From: Bacteroidota bacterium
GTDB taxonomy: Bacteria > Chloroflexota > Anaerolineae > Aggregatilineales > Phototrophicaceae
Length of the DNA: 64,000 nucleotides
Assembly (NCBI GenBank): GCA_027492915.1
Contig: JAPUDW010000327.1
Coordinates: 1-64,000 of the forward strand
Direction of reading: 5' to 3'
Shown: positions 53,760-62,706 of the stretch, piece after piece
Layout: each line of letters opens with the position of its first letter
How positions within the stretch are numbered: the first letter of the stretch is position 1
The notes under the pieces: generated by a model
What the model saw: only the letters and a program-made list of their open reading frames with translations
Database searches by the model: none
What the model was told of the DNA's origin: nothing
Translations under genes and position numbers: made by a program

Positions 53760-55498
53760 AACTCATGATCGTCGAATCGCCGGCCAAATCCAAAAAGATT
53801 GCAGGGTACTTAGGCGCAGGCTGGCGCGTGGAAGCCTGCCTCGGCCACATCTGTGACCTGCCCGAAGCCGAACTGGGGGTGGAAGTCACAGCGGATTTCC
53901 GCCCGACGTATGTAGTACTTCCCGGCAAGAGCAATCTGGTCAAGAAACTGCTCAAAGCCGTTCAGGAGGCCCAAGCGGTTTATGTGGCGACTGATCCCGA
54001 CCGGGAAGGCGAAGCTATCGCCTGGCACATCCTCAAGTTGGCGAATATGCCGAATGACAAGCCGGTTTATCGGGTGATGTTCCACGCCATTACTCAAGAG
54101 GCGGTGCTGGAAGCGGTCGCCCATCCCCGCGCGTTGGACGTTCATCTGGTTGAAGCCCAGCAGACGCGGCGCATTGTGGATCGCTTAGTTGGTTATCTGG
54201 CTTCCCCACTAGCCGCCAAGGCACTGGATGGCAAATTCTCTGCCGGACGGGTGCAGAGTGTCTGCCTGCGGCTGGTTGTTGAACGGGAGCGCGAGATTGA
54301 AGGCTTCACCTCCGAAAGTTACTGGACACTGGCACTGAAGTTGGCTGCTGATGCAGAAGAGTTCACGGCTAAGCTGTACCAGATCAAAGGTGCGGACAGC
54401 ACCTTTAAGATGCGGGAACCGCTGGACAAACTGGTGGCACTCCTCAGTCACGCGCAGCTCTGGGTAGGGAATACGGGACGCACGGTTAAAGCACGGCATC
54501 CACTACCGCCCTTCACTACGGCATCCCTTCAGCAAGCGGCCTCCAAAGGCTTGGGACTATCGCCTGAAAAGACGATGGCACTGGCCCAGACTCTTTACGA
54601 ACAAGGGTTGATTACCTACATGCGCACCGATGGTGTATCCGTTGCGCCGGAAGCCCAGACGGCAGCGCGTGACACTATCACCCGTGAGCATGGCGCAGAC
54701 TACATGCCGCCTGAAGCCCCCACCTACACCGTGAAAACGGCCAATGCACAGGAAGCGCACGAAGCCATCCGCCCAACCGACATCACTCATCTCCCACAGG
54801 ATGCCAAAGGCGATGGTGCCGCCCTCTACGGCCTGATCTGGAAGCGCTTCCTCGCCTCCCAGATGGCTCCTGCCCTCTACACCCTCACAGGTGCGGTCAT
54901 TTATGCCGGCAAAGTACCGGGGCAGCCGTTTCCGATGGAGTTCCGGGTGCAGGGACGTTCACTGCTGTTTGACGGCTTTCTCAAAGTCTATCAAGAACCG
55001 GCGGATGAGGGCGAAGAATCTGAGATTGATCGGATACTGCCCATGCTAACTGAAAACCAGACACTCAAGCTGGTCGTGCCGCAGGTAGAGGAACACCAGA
55101 CCCGCGCACCCACCCGTTACACCGAAGCAGGACTGGTGCAAGCACTGGAACAGCGCGGGATTGGACGACCCTCAACCTATGCCAGCATGGTCAAAACGGT
55201 CAAGGACAAGGGCTATGTCAAGCTCAGTCAAAAGCGGTTGGTTCCCACTGAAGATGGGCTGCGGTTGTGTGATTTTCTGATGACCCATTTTGCTGGAGTG
55301 CTGGCCTATGACTACACCGCTCAACTTGAAGAGCAGCTCGACCAGATTGCAGCGGGTGATACCACCCGCTTAGAGGTGCTGCGCGGGTTCTGGAAGGACT
55401 TTCAACCACAGGTGATCCAAGCGACCGAGTATGCCTTAGCGCAGCTCAAGGGACGCGCTGCTCCCAAACCGCTGATGCTGCATCCGGCACAGGAGTAA
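53756..55498 (+). CDS. topA: DNA topoisomerase I (type IA)
   Basis: 580 residues; relaxes negative supercoils by cutting one strand. The Toprim domain has LMIVESPAKSKKIAGYL and VYVATDPDREGEAIAWH with its acidic triad. The central domain has KFSAGRVQSVCLRLVVERER. The active-site Tyr is Tyr288 in LITYMRTDGV. IRPTD and GIGRPSTYASMVKTV complete the family blocks. The C-terminal zinc ribbons of chromosomal TopA are absent, so it is a shorter, element-type enzyme (like TopB/TraE). It overlaps the preceding small gene and lies 4 bp before the next one. It may prepare the DNA for transfer or replication. Confidence 0.95.
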   Translation: MKLMIVESPAKSKKIAGYLGAGWRVEACLGHICDLPEAELGVEVTADFRPTYVVLPGKSNLVKKLLKAVQEAQAVYVATDPDREGEAIAWHILKLANMPNDKPVYRVMFHAITQEAVLEAVAHPRALDVHLVEAQQTRRIVDRLVGYLASPLAAKALDGKFSAGRVQSVCLRLVVEREREIEGFTSESYWTLALKLAADAEEFTAKLYQIKGADSTFKMREPLDKLVALLSHAQLWVGNTGRTVKARHPLPPFTTASLQQAASKGLGLSPEKTMALAQTLYEQGLITYMRTDGVSVAPEAQTAARDTITREHGADYMPPEAPTYTVKTANAQEAHEAIRPTDITHLPQDAKGDGAALYGLIWKRFLASQMAPALYTLTGAVIYAGKVPGQPFPMEFRVQGRSLLFDGFLKVYQEPADEGEESEIDRILPMLTENQTLKLVVPQVEEHQTRAPTRYTEAGLVQALEQRGIGRPSTYASMVKTVKDKGYVKLSQKRLVPTEDGLRLCDFLMTHFAGVLAYDYTAQLEEQLDQIAAGDTTRLEVLRGFWKDFQPQVIQATEYALAQLKGRAAPKPLMLHPAQE

Positions 55499-55502
55499 GC
55501 CG

Positions 55503-56660
55503 ATGAGCGCCAATGACTTCATGCCAGAGCCGCCCCCGACTGACTATGACGACTGGGGACCGCCCGACGAACTGTATTCGATGCCTGAGGATCCCTTCCC
55601 GGACGATCTCTTTACCGGCGCGCCCAACGACTTCGACCATGTGGCGCTCAATGATCCCTGGCTGCCGGACGATGACCATTTCGTGCCCAGAGATATGGAG
55701 GAATTGCTCGATGTGCCACCCTCGCAGGATGGGTTGCAGGGCTTTGAACGACCCGAACCATTAGATGAAAACTGGGGTTGGCATGACGCCCGCTTGATTG
55801 GTGTCGAGCGCGAGACCGAGGACAACACCCGCTATGAGATTGGCGCGATGGATGTGTACGCCAACCTCAACACGGGCGATCTAGGCGGGAGCTACCTGCC
55901 GATTGCCTCTTTTGAGGATGTCGATGTGGCGGCTGTTTACTACCACACACTCAGCGACCAGATTCACGATCAGGGATTGGCGGCCTATCAAGTTCCTGAG
56001 TTTGCTGAAAAGCAAGCCTTGGCTATGAACGCCGAACCCGAGTCTTGGCGCGGGGCAGCACCCGAAGAATACGCTGCCTACGAACACCTGCGCGATCTGG
56101 ACGACGGCAGTATTGCTGGACGAGATGACCCGCCGGACTACATGATGGATCCGCTGCTTCAGACCGCCATTGAATTGGGTGGAGTCGCTCCAGTTGCCGA
56201 ACAATATCTGCCGGTTGAAGATCAGTCCGCCTTTCAAGCCTTGAATGCGATTGGTATCCAAGCGGAAGGGTTTGACCCGACCAAAGACCCGCCGCCTTTT
56301 TATGATGCTGAAACCGGGACAGCCTACTGGATCGGGGTCTTCCAACCAGACAAAGATGACCACGAGAACTGCGTCACCAGTATTTTGTCTCTGGGGCGGA
56401 ATCCTGAAACCGGAGAGATGGAAGCCCAGCTCGCGCCGTGTGTGCCCGGTGAGTGGGACAAAGCCTATACCGCCGCCGAGTACTTGATTGAGGTCGCCCA
56501 AAAGGGTGGAATTGACCACTGTTTCGATGCGGCTGAAGGCATGGCATTGGCGACCGATCAGCGCGAGTTGTGGGACAAGGAACGCGGTGTGGAGATCGAA
56601 CCGAATGTGACCCGCGACATCGCCGATTACACCCGCGACAACTGGGAGATAGACCTATGA
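55503..56660 (+). CDS. Acidic hypothetical protein with transfer-region repeat module
   Basis: 385 residues, strongly acidic; the first 80 residues are mostly Asp, Glu and Pro (EPPPTDYDDWGPPDELYSM). Two similar modules follow. Each has a beta-type block (ARLIGVERETEDNTRYEIGA and TAYWIGVFQPDKDDHENCVT) and a helical block (TLSDQIHDQGLAAYQVPEFA and AEYLIEVAQKGGIDHCFDAA). The helical block resembles those repeated in the protein at 56874. Such acidic multi-module proteins between topA and virD4 could be DNA mimics (antirestriction) or protein injected with DNA; this is inference. ATGA overlap with the next gene. Confidence 0.7.
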   Translation: MSANDFMPEPPPTDYDDWGPPDELYSMPEDPFPDDLFTGAPNDFDHVALNDPWLPDDDHFVPRDMEELLDVPPSQDGLQGFERPEPLDENWGWHDARLIGVERETEDNTRYEIGAMDVYANLNTGDLGGSYLPIASFEDVDVAAVYYHTLSDQIHDQGLAAYQVPEFAEKQALAMNAEPESWRGAAPEEYAAYEHLRDLDDGSIAGRDDPPDYMMDPLLQTAIELGGVAPVAEQYLPVEDQSAFQALNAIGIQAEGFDPTKDPPPFYDAETGTAYWIGVFQPDKDDHENCVTSILSLGRNPETGEMEAQLAPCVPGEWDKAYTAAEYLIEVAQKGGIDHCFDAAEGMALATDQRELWDKERGVEIEPNVTRDIADYTRDNWEIDL

Positions 56661-56887
56661 GCGAGTCCAAATCGTCAAGCTTCAGTGTCCGTCTCAGTCC
56701 GGAAGAAGATCAGCGTTTACACCAGTTGGCGGACGAGTGGCAGGTTAAGCGTTCGATGGCCGTGCGACTCCTCATCCAACGCACCATTCAGTCGCCCACT
56801 GCCTTTAGACCTGTGGGTGTCTTTACGCCCGTCGGTACACAGCAACTTCAGCCAATGGTGATTGGAGGCGATCATGAACGCCCATGA
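56657..56887 (+). CDS. Ribbon-helix-helix DNA-binding protein
   Basis: 76 residues. SSFSVRLSPEEDQRLHQLAD is the strand and first helix, and QVKRSMAVRLLIQRTI is the second helix of an RHH fold. A Pro-containing tail (FRPVGVFTPVGTQQLQPMVI) follows. It starts inside the stop of the previous gene and its end overlaps the next start by 14 bp. It could be a relaxosome accessory protein of the outer element or an operon autorepressor. Confidence 0.75.
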   Translation: MSESKSSSFSVRLSPEEDQRLHQLADEWQVKRSMAVRLLIQRTIQSPTAFRPVGVFTPVGTQQLQPMVIGGDHERP

Positions 56888-58760
56888 ACCGCTGTCAAGT
56901 CGTCAGCGCTCTGACCTCTTGATGCAGCACTTAGACGCGGTGGCTCAAAATCCGGATTATTTGAATACGCCTGCTCGATCTGTATTGCAGAATGAAAACA
57001 ATTCAATGGAGCAGAACGTCCCAGCGACCCGGGCGGATTATTACTTTGGTTATGGTATTGGCCCGAACAATATTCCGTCACTGGAAGCCGTGAAAACATG
57101 GTTGGATGGCAGCGAACGGCGCTTCGATACCTTTACCATTGCTGAATATGGCATGTGGGACGAAGCACGAAGCGATGAACACGAATTACAGAATGTCCTA
57201 AAAACACAGGGACTAGAAATGGCACTCAATCAAGCTGAACGCACGGCAGTAGCCGGTGGCTATCTTGACCCTAATCGCGACGACCCGCGGGTGTTTTTTG
57301 AGAACAATGCGCCTCTTGATCCCTTTATCACCGAACGTGAACGAGTCGTGGAGCAAATGATGCCGCAAGAGGAACCCTTACAAACGGTAGACTACAGTAT
57401 CGATGCGATTGCCGCCAACGGTGCGTCGCGCCTGGATGTCACGAAATCGTGGGGAGAAGAAGATCATGAGTATGAACGGCTGCTCATTCCTCAACCCGAT
57501 TGGGAAACCGCACGAGCCAATGCTGAGACGGCTCATGACCTACTGGACAAAGGCGATTTGCAAGCAGCCATGATGCTGGTGGAATTAGCGGGTGTGGAAG
57601 CACGTGTGATCAATCCGGATCGGGATGATCCACGCCTGTTCACTCAGGGACCACCCGATCCATTTACCACCATCCGCGAATATGAACTGGGTATCTCTGA
57701 GATGGATACCGAACCGGATACACCGATGATGGTTCGTGAACAGACTAATGTATCGGCCAGCGACCGCGAGGCAAATGCCGCACTAGAAGGATTGGTGTGG
57801 TTTGAGACGACTTTCGAGCAGAGCCCAATCGAATTGCTCGAACCCATAAATGAGAACGTGAACTATGCCGTGGTGCTACGGGGCGCTGATCCGTGGACAG
57901 AAGAACTGGCCGTCGAGAAGTATTGGAAAGAACCCGGTGGCTATTTAGGGATGCAGTCCGTCACCCTCAACACTTACGATTCGGATGATGAGCAAAGACA
58001 TGAACAGGCGCAGCAAGCGCGGGATGGGCTGCTCGAAGTCTATGACGAGCGCGGATTGAAAGCCATGATGCATAAGGCCGAACTCACGGCTATGCAGAAC
58101 GGCTGGTTGGACGGGAATCGGGCCGACCCGCGTTTGTTCACACAAGGCCCTCCTGACCGATTCGAAACATTGGCGCAGCATTTGGAAGGAGAGATCAATC
58201 CCTACTGGAATACCGACGGTGAGAAGATTCAAGATCTTTTGCCAGAGGCGGTAGCTGAAAAGCCCTATTGGCGATTGGACACGCTGCCCGTGAATAACCC
58301 GGAAGGTGAATCTTTGGGTCAGGCTTTACATATGGTGGTCTATCCCGGTATAGAGAGCAATTCGGATATGAGTGATATTCCGGCGATACCACAAGAAGAA
58401 CCATTTCGAATGCTGGAGATGGCGCACTTTGAAACAACAGCCGCATCTGATAAGTTTGGCAAGGAATTTAACGGCTATCTGATGCCGGGAGTGCTCGATG
58501 GACCGGAACTAGCGGAAGAAGTGGCACGGCTGGAAGGGCTGTCGGTGGAATGGAAGACACTGGAAGGTGACGACCTGAAAGCCTACCAAAATGATGAATT
58601 GACACTCACCCACGATTCGGCAGATTGGCATCCCTATAACCCGAATGCCGAGCACGATGCCCGCATCGAGGCCGAGGGACTCCCTTCGAACCCAGTTCAA
58701 CAACTTGACAAGCCGGACGAAGCTGGGATTGCCCCCGCTACACCGGAATTGGATTTCTAG
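56874..58760 (+). CDS. Large acidic repeat protein of the transfer region
   Basis: 628 residues, acidic, no membrane segments. A module is repeated three times: a beta part with DAIAANGASRLDVTKSWGEE or similar, then a helix of the type LKTQGLEMALNQAERTAVAG, then the signature NRDDPRVFF, DRDDPRLFTQGPPDPF or NRADPRLFTQGPPDRF. A fourth, shortened module ends the protein. The same helix type occurs in the 55503 protein, so both come from one family. GGAGGC lies before ATG 56874. No known domain was recognised. Its place before virD4 suggests a role linked to DNA transfer or protection in the recipient, which is inference. Confidence 0.72.
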   Translation: MNAHEPLSSRQRSDLLMQHLDAVAQNPDYLNTPARSVLQNENNSMEQNVPATRADYYFGYGIGPNNIPSLEAVKTWLDGSERRFDTFTIAEYGMWDEARSDEHELQNVLKTQGLEMALNQAERTAVAGGYLDPNRDDPRVFFENNAPLDPFITERERVVEQMMPQEEPLQTVDYSIDAIAANGASRLDVTKSWGEEDHEYERLLIPQPDWETARANAETAHDLLDKGDLQAAMMLVELAGVEARVINPDRDDPRLFTQGPPDPFTTIREYELGISEMDTEPDTPMMVREQTNVSASDREANAALEGLVWFETTFEQSPIELLEPINENVNYAVVLRGADPWTEELAVEKYWKEPGGYLGMQSVTLNTYDSDDEQRHEQAQQARDGLLEVYDERGLKAMMHKAELTAMQNGWLDGNRADPRLFTQGPPDRFETLAQHLEGEINPYWNTDGEKIQDLLPEAVAEKPYWRLDTLPVNNPEGESLGQALHMVVYPGIESNSDMSDIPAIPQEEPFRMLEMAHFETTAASDKFGKEFNGYLMPGVLDGPELAEEVARLEGLSVEWKTLEGDDLKAYQNDELTLTHDSADWHPYNPNAEHDARIEAEGLPSNPVQQLDKPDEAGIAPATPELDF

Positions 58761-58838
58761 ATGACTGCCACTGCAATGATGGATCCTAAACCGTGTGCAG
58801 TTGACGAGATCAAAATCACTGAATAGAAAGCATGGCTC

Positions 58839-60890
58839 ATGTTCTATTGGCTTTTCACGGAGGGGCGCGCACTGCTTGGCGGGTGTCTCGCTCCCCTGCT
58901 GTGTTTGACACTGCTCTTACCGATCATCGTGAGTGCGTTGCTCGGAGCGGGTATCCAACGCACCAGCGACTCACAGCTTGGAATGGGATGGAAACGTGGC
59001 GCACAACTGCTGACCTATTGCGTTGTTTTAATGGGCGTTTCAACGATCTATCTGACGCTGTCGGACAAGATGGCAGTGCAACTTATACGTGGACGACAGA
59101 CGACGAGTAGTTTTGTACAGCTCCTGAATGGCGCACCACCCAATGTGAATGCAATGCGCTTGTTTCTATTTGGCATAATGCTCGTCATGCTTTGGTTTTT
59201 CGTGACCATCGGACTGCATAGCGGCATTAAGAATGGCGGTTGGCTGCGAGAAAGGGTGGATCGTCTCCGCAATCCGCAGGTCAAACGCGGTGCTCTGGGT
59301 TCATCGCATTTCTGTACGATGCGCGAGTACAAGCGGTTCCGTCGCGAAGATGCGGAAGGTCTAACACTGCTTGGCGCATTCTGGGGCGAGGATAAACGCC
59401 GCCTTGACCTTGGCATGGGGCGGTTCTCATTCAGTGGTGAAGATGTGGCGCGGGGTATCCTGACTCTCGGTGGCCCCGGTTCTGGTAAAACTCAGGGTAT
59501 CATCCTGCCCGCTATTGCCGACCGGATGCTGGCAGGTCACTCCCTCATTGTGGCTGACCCGCAGGGTGAAATTACGGGTCATATCCTCAAGTATGCAGCG
59601 GTGACACGTCATCTAGTGGTTGTCCATGATCCGACCAGTGCCATCGGGCCGTGTTACAATTTGGCCGAAGGCATCGATAATGTATCCGATGCCCGCGCCA
59701 TTGCCGATGTGCTGGTACCCTCGGCGGCAGGAGACAACCGCTTCTGGACAGACAGCGCAGCGGCATTGCTGGCTGCTTGTCTGATTCGCTTCCCCAATCT
59801 CGGTGAAATCTACAATGCCATGAATGATCTCAAGGGATTAGCACAGAAGCTCGCTTCCAAGAAAGACGATGCCGCACTGTTGGCAAACAGCTTTATTGCC
59901 TCAGTGGGTTCAGATGGTAAAGTTGCATCCAATGTGGTGGCGACTTTGGCAACGGCGCTCACCGGTTGGGCTTCCACTGATGTCCGTGCTAATACCTCTG
60001 CATCGGACTTCGATACCGAACTGGTGGTGGAGCAACCTACCGTTGTTGTACTAACCTGTCCTGGACGGATGCGGGCGGTGTATGCCTCTTACCTCGGCGC
60101 GACACTTCGTAAGCTGATGCTCGACCTCGACACCATCGGTGAGCGCAACAAGGGGCCACTTCCCGTTCCCGTCGCTGTAATCCTTGATGAATTTCCAACC
60201 CTTGGCAAGTTGGATAGTCTGGTCGCTGATGTAAACCTCGTCCGCAAACGCCGTATCTCGATCATGATTGGTGCCCAGACCAAGGGGCAGTTTCACATGA
60301 TTTACGGCAATGAGGGTACGCAGGCGTTATTCACGGGTCTGGCGACACAAGTCATTTACGGCGGATGCGACGCGGATACGGCCGAGTTCTACAGCAAAGC
60401 CAGTGGAACAGCGACCACCGATGCGAATACCGACGATCCCAATAGCCATCTCCGGCAGCGTCCGCTGTTGACGGTGGATGAAGTTATTACGCCACAGGTA
60501 GGTAACTGTACGATTTTCGCTCGTTATGTGGAGGTAGGTTTTGCTACGCAGATTGTTTTGAATGCTCGCCTGACACGCTTCTATGAGCGCGACGACTGGA
60601 AACAGCGGCTCAATGCCACTAAAGATATACAACCGCTGCTATTGGAGCGTGGCATCTCACTGGATTTGAACCAAGAAGAATCCCTTGTTTCACCAAAACC
60701 AGAGCTTATACCTGTCGAAACGGCCCCTACATCCAATCCAACGCTTGAATTAGCAGCCTCAGTATTGATGGCAAAAGTTGCTGCTGAAACTAAGAACCAG
60801 AGCAAAGGTAATGTCCAAATAGTGAGTTCAACAGAAATGCGTCAAAATCGTCAAAAACGATTGCTAGTCTCCAAAGAAGTGATCTCATGA
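58839..60890 (+). CDS. VirD4/TraG-type coupling protein
   Basis: 683 residues. Inner-membrane ATPase that brings the relaxase-DNA complex to the secretion channel. Three or four N-terminal membrane segments (PLLCLTLLLPIIVSALLGAG, LLTYCVVLMGVSTIYLTLSD, LFLFGIMLVMLWFFVTIGLH) precede the P-loop LGGPGSGKTQG (about residue 211). Walker B is VAVILDEFPTLGKLD (about 445), then ISIMIGAQTKGQ and the C-terminal sensor region. The ending is hydrophilic. A 78-bp gap separates it from the acidic protein and ATGA overlaps with the HU-like gene. It belongs to the outer element; the inner one has none. Confidence 0.93.
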   Translation: MFYWLFTEGRALLGGCLAPLLCLTLLLPIIVSALLGAGIQRTSDSQLGMGWKRGAQLLTYCVVLMGVSTIYLTLSDKMAVQLIRGRQTTSSFVQLLNGAPPNVNAMRLFLFGIMLVMLWFFVTIGLHSGIKNGGWLRERVDRLRNPQVKRGALGSSHFCTMREYKRFRREDAEGLTLLGAFWGEDKRRLDLGMGRFSFSGEDVARGILTLGGPGSGKTQGIILPAIADRMLAGHSLIVADPQGEITGHILKYAAVTRHLVVVHDPTSAIGPCYNLAEGIDNVSDARAIADVLVPSAAGDNRFWTDSAAALLAACLIRFPNLGEIYNAMNDLKGLAQKLASKKDDAALLANSFIASVGSDGKVASNVVATLATALTGWASTDVRANTSASDFDTELVVEQPTVVVLTCPGRMRAVYASYLGATLRKLMLDLDTIGERNKGPLPVPVAVILDEFPTLGKLDSLVADVNLVRKRRISIMIGAQTKGQFHMIYGNEGTQALFTGLATQVIYGGCDADTAEFYSKASGTATTDANTDDPNSHLRQRPLLTVDEVITPQVGNCTIFARYVEVGFATQIVLNARLTRFYERDDWKQRLNATKDIQPLLLERGISLDLNQEESLVSPKPELIPVETAPTSNPTLELAASVLMAKVAAETKNQSKGNVQIVSSTEMRQNRQKRLLVSKEVIS

Positions 60891-61168
60891 CACTTACAAA
60901 GAATCGTATAGTACAGCAAATTGGACAGCGTACACGATTGAAAAACCATGCCATACAATTGATGCTCGAAGCACTCATTGATGTATGGACAGAAAGTCTC
61001 ATTGCTGGTGAGCGCATTGAGCTAGAAAATCTCTTCGTTCTCGAAACGCAGCTTATTGACCGAGGTGAAGCAGGTGGGGTGTTAAGTGGAAAACCTGCAC
61101 CCCGCTACATCCGCCGCTTAACCTTGCGAACCAGTAAACGATTGAAAAAGGATCTCAACAGAGCTTAA
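60887..61168 (+). CDS. HU/IHF-like DNA-bending protein of the outer element
   Basis: 93 residues with the HU layout: KNRIVQQIGQRTRLKNHAIQ, then LMLEALIDVWTESLIAGERI, strands ELENLFVLETQLIDRGEAGG, a short arm with RYIRRLTLRTS and a basic closing helix. The DNA arm is shorter than in bacterial HU (no clear G-RNP-x-T motif). It overlaps the virD4 stop. Its relative is the HU-like gene at 50964 in the inner element. Confidence 0.75.
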   Translation: MTLTKNRIVQQIGQRTRLKNHAIQLMLEALIDVWTESLIAGERIELENLFVLETQLIDRGEAGGVLSGKPAPRYIRRLTLRTSKRLKKDLNRA

Positions 61169-61210
61169 CAATTCGCCCTGAAATTTAGTCCTGTATAGCC
61201 AAATTGATCC

Positions 61211-61594
61211 TTACGAAAGGGTTTGCAATTCCATGAGTTCGCGAGCCAAAATCTTCGCCATAGCTGTCTGACGAGGATCATTGCTTCTTTGGAAAGCATC
61301 CTGCCATGCTTGCCACGTTTTCACTGCGTTCGCCAGATTTCCCGGCTCATTTGTAAACTGAGCAGCAATTATAGATAAATCGGCGCAGATCTTACGACGG
61401 TGTGCAAGGGATGCTTCCTCATTTTGACTTTTTGACAGAGCAAGAACCTGCCAACCCGTCACCAAATCTCCCATTGTCGCATCATCAGGAGTATAAGTAA
61501 AAAGCTGCTGAAGCATACCAATCAGGTGTTGTACACGACTCACTGGCTGCATTTGCTGTTCGACGGCTTCAAGAAATGGTTGGAAATTGATCAC
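61211..61594 (-). CDS. Hypothetical helical protein
   Basis: 127 residues from GTG 61594 with AAGGAAAG just upstream; the frame extends to 61621. It is almost wholly helical and soluble (INFQPFLEAVEQQMQPVSRV, then VKTWQAWQDAFQRSNDPRQ). It points toward the outer transfer operon from the other side. The family is not recognised. The gap to the next gene (61622-61756) shows nothing notable. Confidence 0.55.
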   Translation of the reverse strand: MINFQPFLEAVEQQMQPVSRVQHLIGMLQQLFTYTPDDATMGDLVTGWQVLALSKSQNEEASLAHRRKICADLSIIAAQFTNEPGNLANAVKTWQAWQDAFQRSNDPRQTAMAKILARELMELQTLS

Positions 61595-61756
61595 GATCTT
61601 TCCTTCATGACTAATCAACAAATTGCTTGCTTGAGAAACATGAGCATGTGAGATTCGAGGAGACGACTTACTGACGAATACTCGCTCATCGAGCGGTAAA
61701 TCACCCGACTCCCGTGTTGCCCTTGAACGATCTGATTGTCATACATCTTAGGCGGA

Positions 61757-62317
61757 TCAAAGTTGATAAGGATTCATTGCATCCACAGTCTGCTGCTCAA
61801 TACGTAGCTCCTGCTGTTTACGCCATCCATACCGAGTCATGCCTCTCGGCTTGTATACATTAAGTACTTGAATGACGAGCAACACCAGCAGACCGACACC
61901 AGCATGAAAGAGTTCACCCGATAGCCCGCTTCGCAACTCGTCGATATTGCTATTGTCCAATTGAACTGCTACCGCTGCGAGAAAATTCACTGTCTGCATG
62001 TGCTGTAGCAAGACACCGGTGGCTAGGATCGTTAGGACGAGTGAGAGCAAGACCCAATAGTGCTGAAACAAGCCCCACTTGGTGCCTAACGACATGACAA
62101 GCCCGGTTAGTAGCGAGATAAGACTCAAGGGGACAATAGAAAACGAACCAATTAACCCCATCGCTATCCAGCTAGCACGCAAAATCTGAGCATCTTGGTT
62201 AGCCATAGCGGCTACGACGAGCGCTAGATAAGCAACGACCGCGCCAATCCACCCGACCGAGCTTGTGACATGAACAATGAGTACCAACTTACGGAGACGA
62301 GGGGACATAACCATCAT
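61757..62317 (-). CDS. DUF2269-like integral membrane protein
   Basis: 186 residues with four membrane segments. The first has LVLIVHVTSSVGWIGAVVAY, the H-x-x-x-x-x-GW pattern of the DUF2269-like family. The others are LIGSFSIVPLSLISLLTGLV, YWVLLSLVLTILATGVLLQH and FHAGVGLLVLLVIQVLNVYK. The C terminus is basic. The start overlaps the previous gene's stop, so the two are a translational pair under the TetR-type regulator promoter. The function is unknown; members often lie next to TetR genes. Confidence 0.72.
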   Translation of the reverse strand: MMVMSPRLRKLVLIVHVTSSVGWIGAVVAYLALVVAAMANQDAQILRASWIAMGLIGSFSIVPLSLISLLTGLVMSLGTKWGLFQHYWVLLSLVLTILATGVLLQHMQTVNFLAAVAVQLDNSNIDELRSGLSGELFHAGVGLLVLLVIQVLNVYKPRGMTRYGWRKQQELRIEQQTVDAMNPYQL

Positions 62318-62526
62318 GGTGTGTGGCCGCCATCAGGCATTGACTGTTCACTATGCTCAATGGGAGGTATATGACTGCTAGGACCATGCCCACCACTGAA
62401 GTGCAAAACGGCAAACAGCAGGATTAGGATGAGGGCAATGATTCCAAATACCTTTACCCAACGTGGCGTACCGGGTGACCTGTTTGTAGTCGATACACCT
62501 TTGGGTTCTGTATGAGTTTGTGACAC
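62314..62526 (-). CDS. Small single-span membrane protein
   Basis: 70 residues: a hydrophilic Thr/Ser/Pro N terminus, one membrane span (VFGIIALILILLFAVLHF) and a His/Gly/Ser-rich tail (SGGHGPSSHIPPIEHSEQSM). The His-rich end might bind a metal. It is divergent from the TetR-type gene and co-transcribed with the DUF2269-like gene. Confidence 0.65.
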   Translation of the reverse strand: MSQTHTEPKGVSTTNRSPGTPRWVKVFGIIALILILLFAVLHFSGGHGPSSHIPPIEHSEQSMPDGGHTP

Positions 62527-62617
62527 CGTTTTTTCTCCTACATAACTTGAATAGTACTGTGACTAGACTACGGTGTTTTGCAGTTGGACTTCAATAATCA
62601 AGGTGTAGGATTTGTAC

Positions 62618-62651
62618 GTTTGTGAACAATTCGCGCATATTGTTCACAAAC
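62618..62651. promoter_or_regulatory. Palindromic operator candidate for the TetR-type regulator
   Basis: GTTTGTGAACAAT (62618-62630) and ATTGTTCACAAAC (62639-62651) form a perfect 13-bp inverted repeat with an 8-bp centre, between the divergent membrane-protein and regulator genes. Its size and place suit a TetR-family operator controlling both. Confidence 0.7.
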
Positions 62652-62706
62652 CTTAAATGGATCACTTTATGTATAGTAAAGTAGGTTTAAAGTTTAAGGA
62701 TGCCTT

